Assembly: GCA_044353195.1 (NCBI GenBank)
Contig: JBILCJ010000012.1
Location: forward strand, 1 to 22,148
DNA length: 22,148 bases
Reading direction: 5' to 3'
Source: UBA4416 sp044353195
GTDB lineage: Bacteria; Bacteroidota; Bacteroidia; B-17B0; Aurantibacillaceae
Shown here: positions 14,949-22,148 of the stretch, in pieces
How the letters are laid out: each line of letters begins with the position of its first letter
Position numbering within the stretch: position 1 is the first letter of the stretch
Program-made: the position numbers and the translations under genes
Notes under the pieces: model-generated
Databases searched by the model: none
Seen by the model: the letters and a program-made list of their open reading frames with translations, nothing else
Told to the model about the DNA's origin: nothing

Positions 14949-15164
14949 TTATTTGCTTAACCAATTCTTAAATAACTTTTGCATTCGGGGCATAGAAATA
15001 AAAGTCATTAAAGGTACTGCAATTAATGTGATAACTAATGTTCTTAATGGAAGAGGATTTATTTGCACCAAGTATTTTCCGAAGAAAAAAAAGATTGCGG
15101 TGATGATTGGATAAATAGCAAGCCAAACAATGATTGCGAACTTCCATCTTTTTGGTGGTTTCAT
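14949..15164 (-). CDS. Small two-helix membrane protein
   Basis: A 71-residue protein with two membrane segments (FAIIVWLAIYPIITAIFFFF and TLVITLIAVPLMTFISM) and positive ends (MKPPKRWK, LFKNWLSK). The layout PPKRWK-(helix)-LPLRT-(helix)-PRMQKLFKNWL resembles the membrane tail found at the C-terminus of some antibiotic-biosynthesis-monooxygenase-type proteins, here as a free-standing gene; that is from memory and not proven. Function unknown. It sits between the dioxygenase gene (24 bases upstream) and the transporter gene (14 bases downstream), all on one strand. Confidence 0.7.
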   Translation of the reverse strand: MKPPKRWKFAIIVWLAIYPIITAIFFFFGKYLVQINPLPLRTLVITLIAVPLMTFISMPRMQKLFKNWLSK

Positions 15165-15188
15165 ATATACTATTTTTTTATTTTATAA

Positions 15189-15713
15189 TTAAGAAATCAC
15201 CGGTGGTGGATCCATTTTATGTCCACATGATTTACAGGTGCGTAAATCATCTGAGTTGTAAAATGTTTCAAACACACCCTGAAATTGAGAGGTGATATCG
15301 TTTAATTCAAAATACTCTTCGTACAATTTAGTATTGCATTTTTCGCAAAACCACATAAGACCATCTTTCTCACCATTGCGGCGGCGACGCTCCATCACCA
15401 AACCAATGGTGTCTTTAAAACGAACAGGATTATGAGGAACTCTTGGAGGTAATAAAAATATGTCACCTTCGTTAATGGGAACTTCAACTTCCTTTCCGTT
15501 TTCTTGAATTTTAACTTTCACATTACCCTCTAGTTGATAGAAAAACTCCTCGCTTTCATTGTAATGATAGTCTTTACGAGAGTTTGGTCCACCAACAACC
15601 ATAACTATAAATTCAGTGTCTTTATACACTACTTTATTATTTACAGGTGGTTTTAATAAATGACGATTTTCATCAATCCATTTTTTAAAATTAAAAGGTC
15701 GTGTTGCACTCAT
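15189..15713 (-). CDS. nbaC: 3-hydroxyanthranilate 3,4-dioxygenase
   Basis: A 174-residue iron enzyme that opens the ring of 3-hydroxyanthranilate to give the precursor of quinolinate, in the kynurenine pathway from tryptophan towards NAD or catabolism. The cupin domain carries the catalytic iron ligands His50, Glu56 (DYHYNESEEFFYQLEG) and His94 (LLPPRVPHNPVRF), plus Arg46, Arg98 and Glu109 that bind substrate in characterised homologues. The bacterial-type rubredoxin-like second iron site is complete: Cys123/Cys126 (WFCEKCN) and Cys160/Cys163 (CKSCGH). Length and both sites match the family closely. It follows the enoyl-CoA hydratase gene by 24 bases; no other kynurenine-pathway gene is in the window. 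Confidence 0.95.
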   Translation of the reverse strand: MSATRPFNFKKWIDENRHLLKPPVNNKVVYKDTEFIVMVVGGPNSRKDYHYNESEEFFYQLEGNVKVKIQENGKEVEVPINEGDIFLLPPRVPHNPVRFKDTIGLVMERRRRNGEKDGLMWFCEKCNTKLYEEYFELNDITSQFQGVFETFYNSDDLRTCKSCGHKMDPPPVIS

Positions 15714-15737
15714 GGTAGTATAAATTTAAATTTGTTT

Positions 15738-16532
15738 TTAATTACCCAAGAAAATAGCTTTTCTTTTTTCTAAAAAGGCTGTTGTGCCCTCTTTAAAATC
15801 ATTTGTACCAAAGCTTTTGCCGAACTCTTCAATTTCAACTTCATACCCATTAAACTTATTATTGTAACCTGCGTTAATAGCTTTGATAGCAGCCTTTACA
15901 GCAACGGGTGATTTTGTAATTATTTTTGCTGTTATTTCGAAACACTTATTTAACAATTCTTCTTGTGGCGTAATATGATTTGCAAGTCCCCATTTGTAAG
16001 CATCATCTGCACTAATCGTATCAGCTGTAGAAATCATTTCAAATGCTTTTCCTTTTCCAACTAACTGAGCTAAACGTTGCGTTCCTCCGTAACCAGGGAT
16101 AACGCCTAAGCTAACTTCTGGCAATCCCATTTTCGCGTTTGAACTCACAACACGCATGTGACAAGCCATCGCAAGCTCTAATCCTCCGCCTAAAGCAAAA
16201 CCATTTACAGCTGCGATAACAGGCTTAGAATAATTTTCAATAAAATTAAATACTTTGAAATGACCATTAGAACTTAATTGCTGCCCTTCTTTCGTTGTAA
16301 AATTAGCAAATTCAGCGATGTCGGCACCAGCAACAAAAGCTTTTGTGCCCGAACCCGTAATGATTAATGCACGAATGGATTTATCATTTTCTGCGCTTAC
16401 TAATGTTTCATGTAACTCTTCTAAAGTTTGCTTGTTTAATGCATTTAATTTATCAGGACGATTAATGGTGATAATCAAAACCTCATTTTTTATTTCTGTA
16501 AGTATGTTTTCTAAAGCCATTTCTATGTTCAT
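15738..16532 (-). CDS. Enoyl-CoA hydratase/isomerase family protein
   Basis: A 264-residue crotonase-fold enzyme, cytosolic, that probably adds water to 2-enoyl-CoA esters in beta-oxidation or in amino-acid or aromatic-acid breakdown. ITINRPDKLNALN is the usual N-terminal signature; AFVAGADIAEF and NGFALGGGLELAMACHMRV form the oxyanion hole. Both catalytic glutamates of hydratases are present, in GGGLELA and in GLPEVSLGVIPGYGG, so hydratase activity is likely. The start at 16532 (MNIEMALENIL) is favoured because a TATATTTG promoter element lies at 16561-16554, which rules out the in-frame ATG at 16574; an ATG at 16520 (MALENIL) is the alternative. It heads the unit with nbaC, the small membrane protein and the CDF transporter. 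Confidence 0.92.
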   Translation of the reverse strand: MNIEMALENILTEIKNEVLIITINRPDKLNALNKQTLEELHETLVSAENDKSIRALIITGSGTKAFVAGADIAEFANFTTKEGQQLSSNGHFKVFNFIENYSKPVIAAVNGFALGGGLELAMACHMRVVSSNAKMGLPEVSLGVIPGYGGTQRLAQLVGKGKAFEMISTADTISADDAYKWGLANHITPQEELLNKCFEITAKIITKSPVAVKAAIKAINAGYNNKFNGYEVEIEEFGKSFGTNDFKEGTTAFLEKRKAIFLGN

Positions 16533-16553
16533 TTTTGTTTGATTTTCTTGAAA

Positions 16554-16561
16554 CAAATATA
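16554..16561 (-). promoter_or_regulatory. Predicted -7 promoter element (TATATTTG) of the hydratase-nbaC unit
   Basis: The minus strand reads TATATTTG, matching TAnnTTTG, 21 bases before the chosen ATG at 16532. It defines the likely start of the four-gene unit that runs to 14065. Confidence 0.55.
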
Positions 16562-16768
16562 AAAGTATAAGCATTAAAAATCTAAAAAGTTATTAACCTA
16601 CTTTATTCTTTTTTTGCCTTTAAATAACCTACTAGCAAACCTAACCATCATTATACATATACTTCCTCGCCTGTGAAAAAACCGTAAATTATTTGTAAAC
16701 TTTATATTATTATGTGGGCGTGTTATTGTATTGAAAGAAAGTAAAATCAATTATTGAAAAAGAACTTT

Positions 16769-17587
16769 CTAGCGTTTCGCAATAAACCAATTGTTTAGTA
16801 GATTTTCTCTGTTGTACAACATGGGCTGATGTGTTTTAAAATCAACCAGAGTACAATTTGACTCTTGTAAAATAGCTTGACCTGCAGCTGTATCCCATTC
16901 CATCGTTGGACCAAAGCGAGGATATTCATCAGCAACACCTTCTGCAACTAAACACATTTTTATACTACTGCCTGTATTTACAATGTCTACTTTTTGATGA
17001 TGCCATTTTAAATTATTTATATGCGTATACGTTTCGCTGCTCATGTGCGAGCGACTTGCAACTACCACATAATTTGTTCGTTCGTTTTTGATAGGCAGTT
17101 TTTGTGCTATCGAAATAATTGAATCTAATGTTGATGTTTCAATGGTTTCTACTAACTGTTTAAAATCAACTCCACTTATTTTAAAAGCTCCATGGTTTTT
17201 ATTTGCAAAATATAAATCATTAGAAACGGGAGAAAAAATAACGCCAAGTGTTGGCACTCCATTTTCTACAAGCGCAATGTTAACTGTAAACTCGCCATTA
17301 CGTTTCACAAATTCTTTCGTTCCATCAAGTGGATCTACAATCCATAATGTATTCCAATGTTTACGAATGTTGTAATCAGCATGAACACCTTCCTCACTCA
17401 AAATCTCAATATTAAAAATCTTTAAAACATCTATGATTTTGTCGCTGGCATTTTTGTCGGCTAATGTAACTGGAGATTTATCGTTTTTTAGTTCTACGTC
17501 AAAATTTGTTTCGTATACTTTCAGTATTTCGTTACCTGCCAAAACAGAGGCGATAATAGCGTGATGTAAAAGTGCTTGGTAATTCAT
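16769..17587 (-). CDS. cysQ: 3'(2'),5'-bisphosphate nucleotidase
   Basis: A 272-residue member of the inositol-monophosphatase fold that removes phosphate from 3'-phosphoadenosine 5'-phosphate, clearing a by-product of sulfate assimilation. Metal-binding motifs are seen in order: KSPVTLADKNASD (Asp44), EILSEEG (Glu65/Glu66), WIVDPLDGTKEF (Asp85, Asp88) and EWDTAAGQAIL (Asp232). The stretch GSSIKMCLVAEGVADEYPRF before the last motif is characteristic of CysQ within the superfamily. It follows feoB on the same strand with 42 bases between and no visible terminator, so readthrough from the feo genes is possible. Confidence 0.93.
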   Translation of the reverse strand: MNYQALLHHAIIASVLAGNEILKVYETNFDVELKNDKSPVTLADKNASDKIIDVLKIFNIEILSEEGVHADYNIRKHWNTLWIVDPLDGTKEFVKRNGEFTVNIALVENGVPTLGVIFSPVSNDLYFANKNHGAFKISGVDFKQLVETIETSTLDSIISIAQKLPIKNERTNYVVVASRSHMSSETYTHINNLKWHHQKVDIVNTGSSIKMCLVAEGVADEYPRFGPTMEWDTAAGQAILQESNCTLVDFKTHQPMLYNRENLLNNWFIAKR

Positions 17588-17629
17588 TTTAAAAAATTAA
17601 CAATGAGCGTAAATCAAACATAGTGAATT

Positions 17630-19639
17630 TTATTTCAATAAATTAAATACAATAAAAGAAGATCCGTATGCTAACACACTCATAAAAACTAACTGTATGA
17701 ATGGCCACTTCCAATGTTTAGTTTCGCTATACGTGGTGGCAAGTGTGCTCATGCATTGCATAGCGAAAGCATAAAAAACTAATAATGACCAACACACCGC
17801 TGTTGTATAAACAGGCGCTTGGGTAACTACATTTTTTTCGCTCGCTAATTTTTCTCGCAAGGTTTCTGTATTATCAGAGTCGCCAGAACTATAAATGGTT
17901 GCCATTGTTCCAACAAATACTTCGCGAGCAGCAAAGGAGGTGATAAGTGATATTCCGATTTTCCAATCAAAACCAATTGGCGCAATAAATGGTTCTATTT
18001 TTTTTCCGAAAATGCCAGCGTAAGAATGTTCTAACTTTTGAGCGTTTAATTCGTCCGCAGGTGTATTTAAAACGAGCGCTTTTTCTTCTAATTGAGAAAA
18101 CACATTACTTGGTGCGTGACTCGTTAAAAACCAAAGTACAATTGAAATTGCTAAAATAATTTTACCGGCATTAAATAAAAACAATTTTACTTTTTTGAAA
18201 ACTAACATGCCAACTGTTTGCCACTGAGGCATGCGATAAACCGGCAACTCCATAATGAAATAATTTTTCTCATTTGTTTTCAATACAAACTTTAAAATAA
18301 CAGCGGCTAAAAAAGCTGCTGCAAAACCTAATAAATACATACCCATGAGTACAATGCCCTTATAACTGAATCCGTAAATGGTATGCTCATCTTTAAACAT
18401 TATGCCAATGATTAACGTATAAACAGGTAAGCGAGCCGAACAACTTATCAATGGTGTTACTAAAATAGTAATGATGCGTGTTTTCCAATTCGAAATAGTT
18501 CGCGTGCTCATAATAGAAGGTATGGCACAAGCAACACTGCTAATCATCGGAATAACAGACTTGCCATTTAATCCAAACTTTTGCATGACTTTATCTAAAA
18601 TAAAACTTGCCCTTGCCATGTAGCCTGTATCTTCTAAAATAGTAATGAAGAAAAATAATAAGGCGATTTGTGGCACAAAAACAACTATTCCGCTAATACC
18701 TGCCAAAACACCGTTAACTAACAAATCATTTAACTCTCCTGCAGGTAAAGCATTTGCTGTATAATTCATGAAAGAAGCAAAAGATTCTTCAATCCATGTC
18801 ATTGGTAAATCTGCTACAAAAAACACAAACTGAAAAACAATAAATAAGATTAAAAAGAAAAACAGAAATCCAAAAAACTTATGCGTAAAAAAAGCATCAA
18901 TTTTTTGAGATATGCTTTTATGTAATTGTTCTGGTTTTTTTACACATTTCGCAATGATGTAATTTAATTTATAAAAACGACTGATGTTATCTTCTTTCTC
19001 AAATTGTTTAATGAGTTTCGATTCATCTGCACTGCACGTAAATTGTAAATCGATGAGTTCCTTATAACTTTTTAAGGTAGGAAATGATTTAGCTTGTTTT
19101 TCGAAATTATAAAAAATAGAATCAGAAACTTTGGCATTTGAAATTTCATTTTTAAGTTCTTCTAACCCAACTTTTTTTCTAGAGTTAATAAATACAACTG
19201 CAATGCCTAATAAATTTTCTAATTCATTTTTGTAAATCGTGATGTTTTGTTTTTCAGCCTCATCAATCATATTCAAAGCCAACACACATGGGATTTTTAA
19301 ATCAATTAGTTGTGTAGCAAGCAATAAATGACGCTTTATGTTTGTTGCATCAGCAACTATCACAATCACATCTAATTTATCAGAAGCAGTATTTAAAATT
19401 GTTTTACAAGCAACTTCTTCATCAATCGACTTTGGAAATAAACTATAAGTGCCAGGTAAATCTGTAACAGAAAATGTAGTTCCATTATGATCAAATTTAC
19501 CTTCATGCTTCTCAACCGTAACTCCAGCGTAATTTCCTGTTTTTTGCGTTAAACCCGTGAGCGAATTAAACAAAGTTGATTTTCCACTATTAGGATTTCC
19601 AACTAAAGCAATGTGATATGTATTATTTAGAGTGCTCAA
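17630..19639 (-). CDS. feoB: Ferrous iron transport protein B
   Basis: A 669-residue inner-membrane Fe(II) transporter with a cytosolic G domain. The G domain shows GNPNSGKST (residues 14-22), GNYAGVTVEKHEG (switch I), DLPGTYSL (from Asp60) and ALNMIDEA (Asn123-Asp126). A helical spacer of about 80 residues follows, then the membrane part with two Gate repeats, including the pore signatures SSVACAIPSIMSTRTISNW and SCSARLPVYTLI and the late segment FAAREVFVGTMATIY and FAMQCMSTLATTYSE. The length is slightly short of the E. coli protein (773) but normal for this phylum. It overlaps feoA by four bases, so the two are translationally coupled. Confidence 0.97.
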   Translation of the reverse strand: MSTLNNTYHIALVGNPNSGKSTLFNSLTGLTQKTGNYAGVTVEKHEGKFDHNGTTFSVTDLPGTYSLFPKSIDEEVACKTILNTASDKLDVIVIVADATNIKRHLLLATQLIDLKIPCVLALNMIDEAEKQNITIYKNELENLLGIAVVFINSRKKVGLEELKNEISNAKVSDSIFYNFEKQAKSFPTLKSYKELIDLQFTCSADESKLIKQFEKEDNISRFYKLNYIIAKCVKKPEQLHKSISQKIDAFFTHKFFGFLFFFLILFIVFQFVFFVADLPMTWIEESFASFMNYTANALPAGELNDLLVNGVLAGISGIVVFVPQIALLFFFITILEDTGYMARASFILDKVMQKFGLNGKSVIPMISSVACAIPSIMSTRTISNWKTRIITILVTPLISCSARLPVYTLIIGIMFKDEHTIYGFSYKGIVLMGMYLLGFAAAFLAAVILKFVLKTNEKNYFIMELPVYRMPQWQTVGMLVFKKVKLFLFNAGKIILAISIVLWFLTSHAPSNVFSQLEEKALVLNTPADELNAQKLEHSYAGIFGKKIEPFIAPIGFDWKIGISLITSFAAREVFVGTMATIYSSGDSDNTETLREKLASEKNVVTQAPVYTTAVCWSLLVFYAFAMQCMSTLATTYSETKHWKWPFIQLVFMSVLAYGSSFIVFNLLK

Positions 19640-19887
19640 TTTGTTTTGTTTAATACAACATCATTTAATAGTGTTACGATAACCGTTGACGCTTCTTGTT
19701 TTCTTAAACTTAATACATATCCCGAAACTTCAATCGCAATAGGGTCTCCAAAAGGGGCAATATTAACTAACTTCACAATTTCACCAGGTAAACAACCCAT
19801 TTCAATAAATTTCAATGATAAAAAATCATCCGTAAATTCTTGCACAACAGCTATCTGTCCTAGTTTTAATTGATCGAGGGTTATCAT
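19636..19887 (-). CDS. feoA: Ferrous iron transport protein A
   Basis: An 83-residue cytosolic SH3-like protein that assists FeoB. The sequence fits the family over its whole length: LDQLKLGQIAVVQEF, KFIEMGCLPGEIVKLVNIAPFGDPIAIEVSGYVLSLRKQEASTV in pieces, with the GCLPGE and FGDPIAI turns typical of FeoA. Its stop overlaps the feoB start (ATGA arrangement). A 137-base divergent gap separates it from prfC and contains a short palindrome (19929-19946) and a near-consensus TATATTTA, both candidates for iron-dependent control. Confidence 0.94.
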   Translation of the reverse strand: MITLDQLKLGQIAVVQEFTDDFLSLKFIEMGCLPGEIVKLVNIAPFGDPIAIEVSGYVLSLRKQEASTVIVTLLNDVVLNKTN

Positions 19888-19928
19888 AAATAAGGTATTA
19901 AATATACAGTTTTACAGTAAATTATTAC

Positions 19929-19946
19929 ATACCTTAAATATGGTAT
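19929..19946. promoter_or_regulatory. Inverted repeat ATACC-N8-GGTAT upstream of feoAB
   Basis: A 5-bp perfect inverted repeat with an 8-bp centre lies about 42 bases upstream of the feoA ATG. A related half-site, AAGGTATTAAATAT, occurs nearer the gene at 19892-19905. Placement suits a metal-responsive repressor, but it does not clearly match the classic Fur or DtxR consensus. Confidence 0.3.
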
Positions 19947-19995
19947 ATGGTGCCTTAAGTGTAAAACTAAAGCTACTAGAACCTATCATTTTTAT

Positions 19996-20003
19996 TATCT
20001 TTA
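19996..20003 (+). promoter_or_regulatory. Near-consensus -7 element (TATCTTTA) of prfC
   Basis: TATCTTTA matches TAnnTTTG at seven of eight positions and lies 21 bases before the prfC ATG, the same spacing as other predicted promoters in the window. Confidence 0.35.
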
Positions 20004-20024
20004 CAGCCTTAAATTATAGATTCA

Positions 20025-21608
20025 ATGACTTTTTTAGAAGAATTAAACAGACGAAAAACATTTGCCATTATTGCCCATCCTGATGCGGGTAAAACGACCT
20101 TAACAGAAAAATTATTATTGTTTGGTGGGGCTATACAATCGGCAGGTGCTGTAAAGTCGAATAAAATAAAAAAAGCAACCACGTCCGACTTCATGGAAAT
20201 TGAAAAGCAACGTGGTATTTCTGTTTCTACTTCGGTGATGGCTTTTGATTACCGCAATTTTAAAGTTAATATTTTAGATACACCTGGTCACGAAGATTTT
20301 GCTGAAGACACTTACAGAACATTATCGGCAGTAGACAGCGTAATTATGGTGATTGATTGTGTGAAGGGAGTTGAACCACAAACACGAAAATTATTAGAAG
20401 TGTGTCGCATGCGAAACACACCTGTTATTGTATTCGTCAACAAAATGGATCGTGAAGGTCAAAATGCATTTGACCTATTAGATGAAATTGAAAAAGAATT
20501 AAAAATAAGAGTTCGTCCATTAACTTGGCCAATTGGCATTGGTAAAACCTTTAAAGGAGTTTATAATTTATACGAAAAAAAATTATCGCTTTTTCAAGGA
20601 GATAGTAAAACCACAGTTGAAGAAAATATTGTTATTGAAGATATTCAAGACACGAAAATTGAAACATACATTACCGAAGATTATGCCAAACAACTTCGCA
20701 CCGATATTGAATTAATTGATGGTGTGTATGATGATTTTGATAAAGAAGAATATTTAAAAGCAAAAATTAGTCCGGTGTTTTTTGGAAGTGCTGTAAATAA
20801 TTTTGGCATCAAAGAATTGTTAGATTGCTTTGTTGAAATTGCACCAACACCGCAAGGCAGAGATACAGATGTTGCTGGTGAAATAAAATCTGATGCACCA
20901 AAATTTAGTGGATTCATTTTTAAAATTCATGCTAACTTAGATCCTAAACACAGAGATAGAATTGCTTTTTTAAGAATTGTATCAGGAAAGTTTGAAAGGA
21001 ATAAATATTACTATAATGTGCGCGAAAATAAAGACATGCGTTTTAGTAATCCAACGGCCTTTATGGCTCAACAAAAATCAATCATTGATGAATCATTTCC
21101 TGGCGATGTGATTGGCTTGTACGATGCTGGAAATTTTAAAATTGGTGATACGCTTACTGAAGGTCCGAAATTTAATTTTAGAGGCATTCCAAGTTTCTCG
21201 CCTGAATTATTTAAATACGTTACCAACCTTGATCCAATGAAAACTAAACAATTACAAAAAGGTTTAGAGCAATTAACGGACGAAGGTGTTGCACAATTAT
21301 TTACTAAAAAAGCAGATGGACGAAAAGTGGTTGGAACAGTTGGAGCCTTGCAGTTTGAAGTTATTCAACATCGTTTAAAAAGTGAATACAACGCGTCGTG
21401 TGGTTACGATTCTATCAGTTTATACAAAGCCCTTTGGATAGAATGCAACGACAAGAAAAAATTAGATGAATTTTTAATTGACAAAGCAAACCACATTGCC
21501 TACGACAAAGAAAATCGTTTGGTGTTTTTAGCTGAATCTGCCTGGCTTTTAGAAATGGCACAAACTAAATTTCCTGAAATTAAATTTCATTTAAAGAGCG
21601 AGTTTTAA
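20025..21608 (+). CDS. prfC: Peptide chain release factor 3
   Basis: A 527-residue translational GTPase that removes RF1 or RF2 from the ribosome after peptide release. The start MTFLEELNRRKTFAIIAHPDAGKTT places the P-loop (AHPDAGKTT) at residues 17-25. Switch regions SDFMEIEKQRGISVSTSVM and DTPGHEDFAEDTYRTL and the G4 motif NKMDREG follow. GGAIQSAGAVKSNKIKKATTSDFMEIE and FFGSAVNNFGIKELLDCFVEIAP separate RF3 from EF-G. The C-terminal half contains VGALQFEVIQHRLKSEYNA, also RF3-specific. Length is normal. It is divergent from feoA and is followed by the carbonic-anhydrase-like gene after 16 bases, so the two probably share a transcript. Confidence 0.97.
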   Translation: MTFLEELNRRKTFAIIAHPDAGKTTLTEKLLLFGGAIQSAGAVKSNKIKKATTSDFMEIEKQRGISVSTSVMAFDYRNFKVNILDTPGHEDFAEDTYRTLSAVDSVIMVIDCVKGVEPQTRKLLEVCRMRNTPVIVFVNKMDREGQNAFDLLDEIEKELKIRVRPLTWPIGIGKTFKGVYNLYEKKLSLFQGDSKTTVEENIVIEDIQDTKIETYITEDYAKQLRTDIELIDGVYDDFDKEEYLKAKISPVFFGSAVNNFGIKELLDCFVEIAPTPQGRDTDVAGEIKSDAPKFSGFIFKIHANLDPKHRDRIAFLRIVSGKFERNKYYYNVRENKDMRFSNPTAFMAQQKSIIDESFPGDVIGLYDAGNFKIGDTLTEGPKFNFRGIPSFSPELFKYVTNLDPMKTKQLQKGLEQLTDEGVAQLFTKKADGRKVVGTVGALQFEVIQHRLKSEYNASCGYDSISLYKALWIECNDKKKLDEFLIDKANHIAYDKENRLVFLAESAWLLEMAQTKFPEIKFHLKSEF

Positions 21609-21624
21609 TAAAACAACATAAATT

Positions 21625-22148
21625 ATGGCAAACATTTTCGAATTCAATGGTTATAAACCAGTCATCGACAAATCTTCTTTTGTACATCCAAACGCAACCA
21701 TAACAGGACATGTGATTATTGGTAAAAACGTTTACATAGGCCCAGGTGCTGCCATACGTGGCGATTGGGGAAAAATAATTATTGAAGATGGCTGCAATGT
21801 TCAAGAAAATTGCACTATACACATGTTTCCAGGAACAACGGTGTTATTAAAAAAAGGAGCGCATATTGGTCATGGAGCTATTATACATGGCGGTACTATT
21901 GGAGAAAATTGTTTAATTGGAATGAATTCTGTGGTAATGGATAATGTTGTGATTGGTGATAATTGCATCATTGGCGCCTTGTGTTTTGTGCCAGGAGAAA
22001 CCATTATTGAAGCTAGAAAAGTTGTGGTTGGAAATCCTGCAAAAGTGATTAAAGATGTTAGTGATGGGATGATTGAATGGAAAACAAAAGGAACAGCATT
22101 GTATCAACAATTACCTGCAGATTGTTATGCCACTTTAAAACCATGTGA
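21625..22148 (+). CDS. PaaY/CaiE-like gamma-carbonic-anhydrase-fold hexapeptide protein, 3' end cut by window edge
   Basis: 174 codons are present, starting at ATG 21625, and the frame is still open at the last base (the final TGT is followed by GA, so the TGA visible there is out of frame). Related proteins have about 195-200 residues. The body is a left-handed beta-helix of hexapeptide repeats (IIGKNVYIGPGAAIRGD, NVQENCTIH, HIGHGAIIHGGTIGENCLIGM, NPAKVIKDVSD). Metal-site residues of gamma-class carbonic anhydrases are in register: Arg45 and Asp47, Gln60, His66, His83 and His88. The C-terminal helix DGMIEWKTKGTALYQQLPADCYATLKPC, read in parts, matches PaaY/CaiE. PaaY is a thioesterase of phenylacetate breakdown; no other paa gene is seen, so the true role is open. 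Confidence 0.9.
   Translation, partial: MANIFEFNGYKPVIDKSSFVHPNATITGHVIIGKNVYIGPGAAIRGDWGKIIIEDGCNVQENCTIHMFPGTTVLLKKGAHIGHGAIIHGGTIGENCLIGMNSVVMDNVVIGDNCIIGALCFVPGETIIEARKVVVGNPAKVIKDVSDGMIEWKTKGTALYQQLPADCYATLKPC

Noticed and set aside
16684..16701. GTAAATT-N4-GTAAACT, a two-copy 11-bp-spaced motif like the operators
   Set aside because: It points to the plus strand, where no gene follows, and is over 100 bp from the nearest minus-strand promoter; two copies in AT-rich spacer can occur by chance.
1..22148. CRISPR arrays, tRNA or rRNA genes, transposases, prophage genes
   Set aside because: No spaced repeat array, cloverleaf-like T-arm motif, rRNA segment or transposase signature was seen on either strand.
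22141..22148. TGA at the very end as the stop of the carbonic-anhydrase-like gene
   Set aside because: Counting codons from the ATG at 21625 gives CCA TGT GA at the end, so the TGA is out of frame and the gene is simply truncated by the window.

Overview
The window is a low-GC, AT-rich stretch from a member of the Bacteroidota. The evidence is a protein with a type IX secretion (T9SS) C-terminal sorting domain, a TonB-dependent receptor with an N-terminal carboxypeptidase-like domain, start codons preceded by A-rich sequence rather than Shine-Dalgarno motifs, and several TAnnTTTG elements, the -7 promoter motif of this phylum. I cannot fix the family; Flavobacteriia-like is a reasonable guess. 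Both ends cut through genes (purD on the left, a gamma-carbonic-anhydrase-like gene on the right).

Left third (1-8700, all minus strand): truncated purD; a small basic exported protein; an OmpR-family response regulator whose receiver has lost its phosphorylation residues; a T9SS-sorted beta-helix-like secreted protein; a large TonB-dependent receptor; a secreted MORN-repeat protein; a stand-alone carboxypeptidase-like beta-sandwich protein; and a small helical unknown. Several genes end in clear intrinsic terminators. Two intergenic regions, upstream of the T9SS protein and of the MORN protein, hold clusters of 7-bp direct repeats (gene-strand consensus about GTTAACT) repeating every 11 bp, followed by an identical TAAATTTG -7 element. 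This is the architecture of a Pho box or a related OmpR-family operator and suggests a co-regulated cell-envelope regulon.

Middle (8775-13865): a plus-strand selU-selD pair with overlapping genes, which together make selenophosphate and put selenium into tRNA wobble uridines; a convergent exported N-acetylmuramoyl-L-alanine amidase; a 511-bp non-coding region with two identical 81-bp direct repeats and several hairpins; then gyrB with its terminator.

Right part (14065-22148): a probable four-gene minus-strand operon (enoyl-CoA hydratase, 3-hydroxyanthranilate 3,4-dioxygenase, a small two-helix membrane protein, a cation-efflux transporter) behind a TATATTTG promoter; then cysQ, feoB and feoA on the minus strand; then, divergently, prfC (release factor 3) and a PaaY/CaiE-like hexapeptide-repeat protein. 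Most of this part is housekeeping.

The points most worth a second look are the 11-bp-periodic operator clusters, the degenerate response regulator lying just beyond a terminator downstream of one of them, and the twin 81-bp structured repeats beside gyrB.
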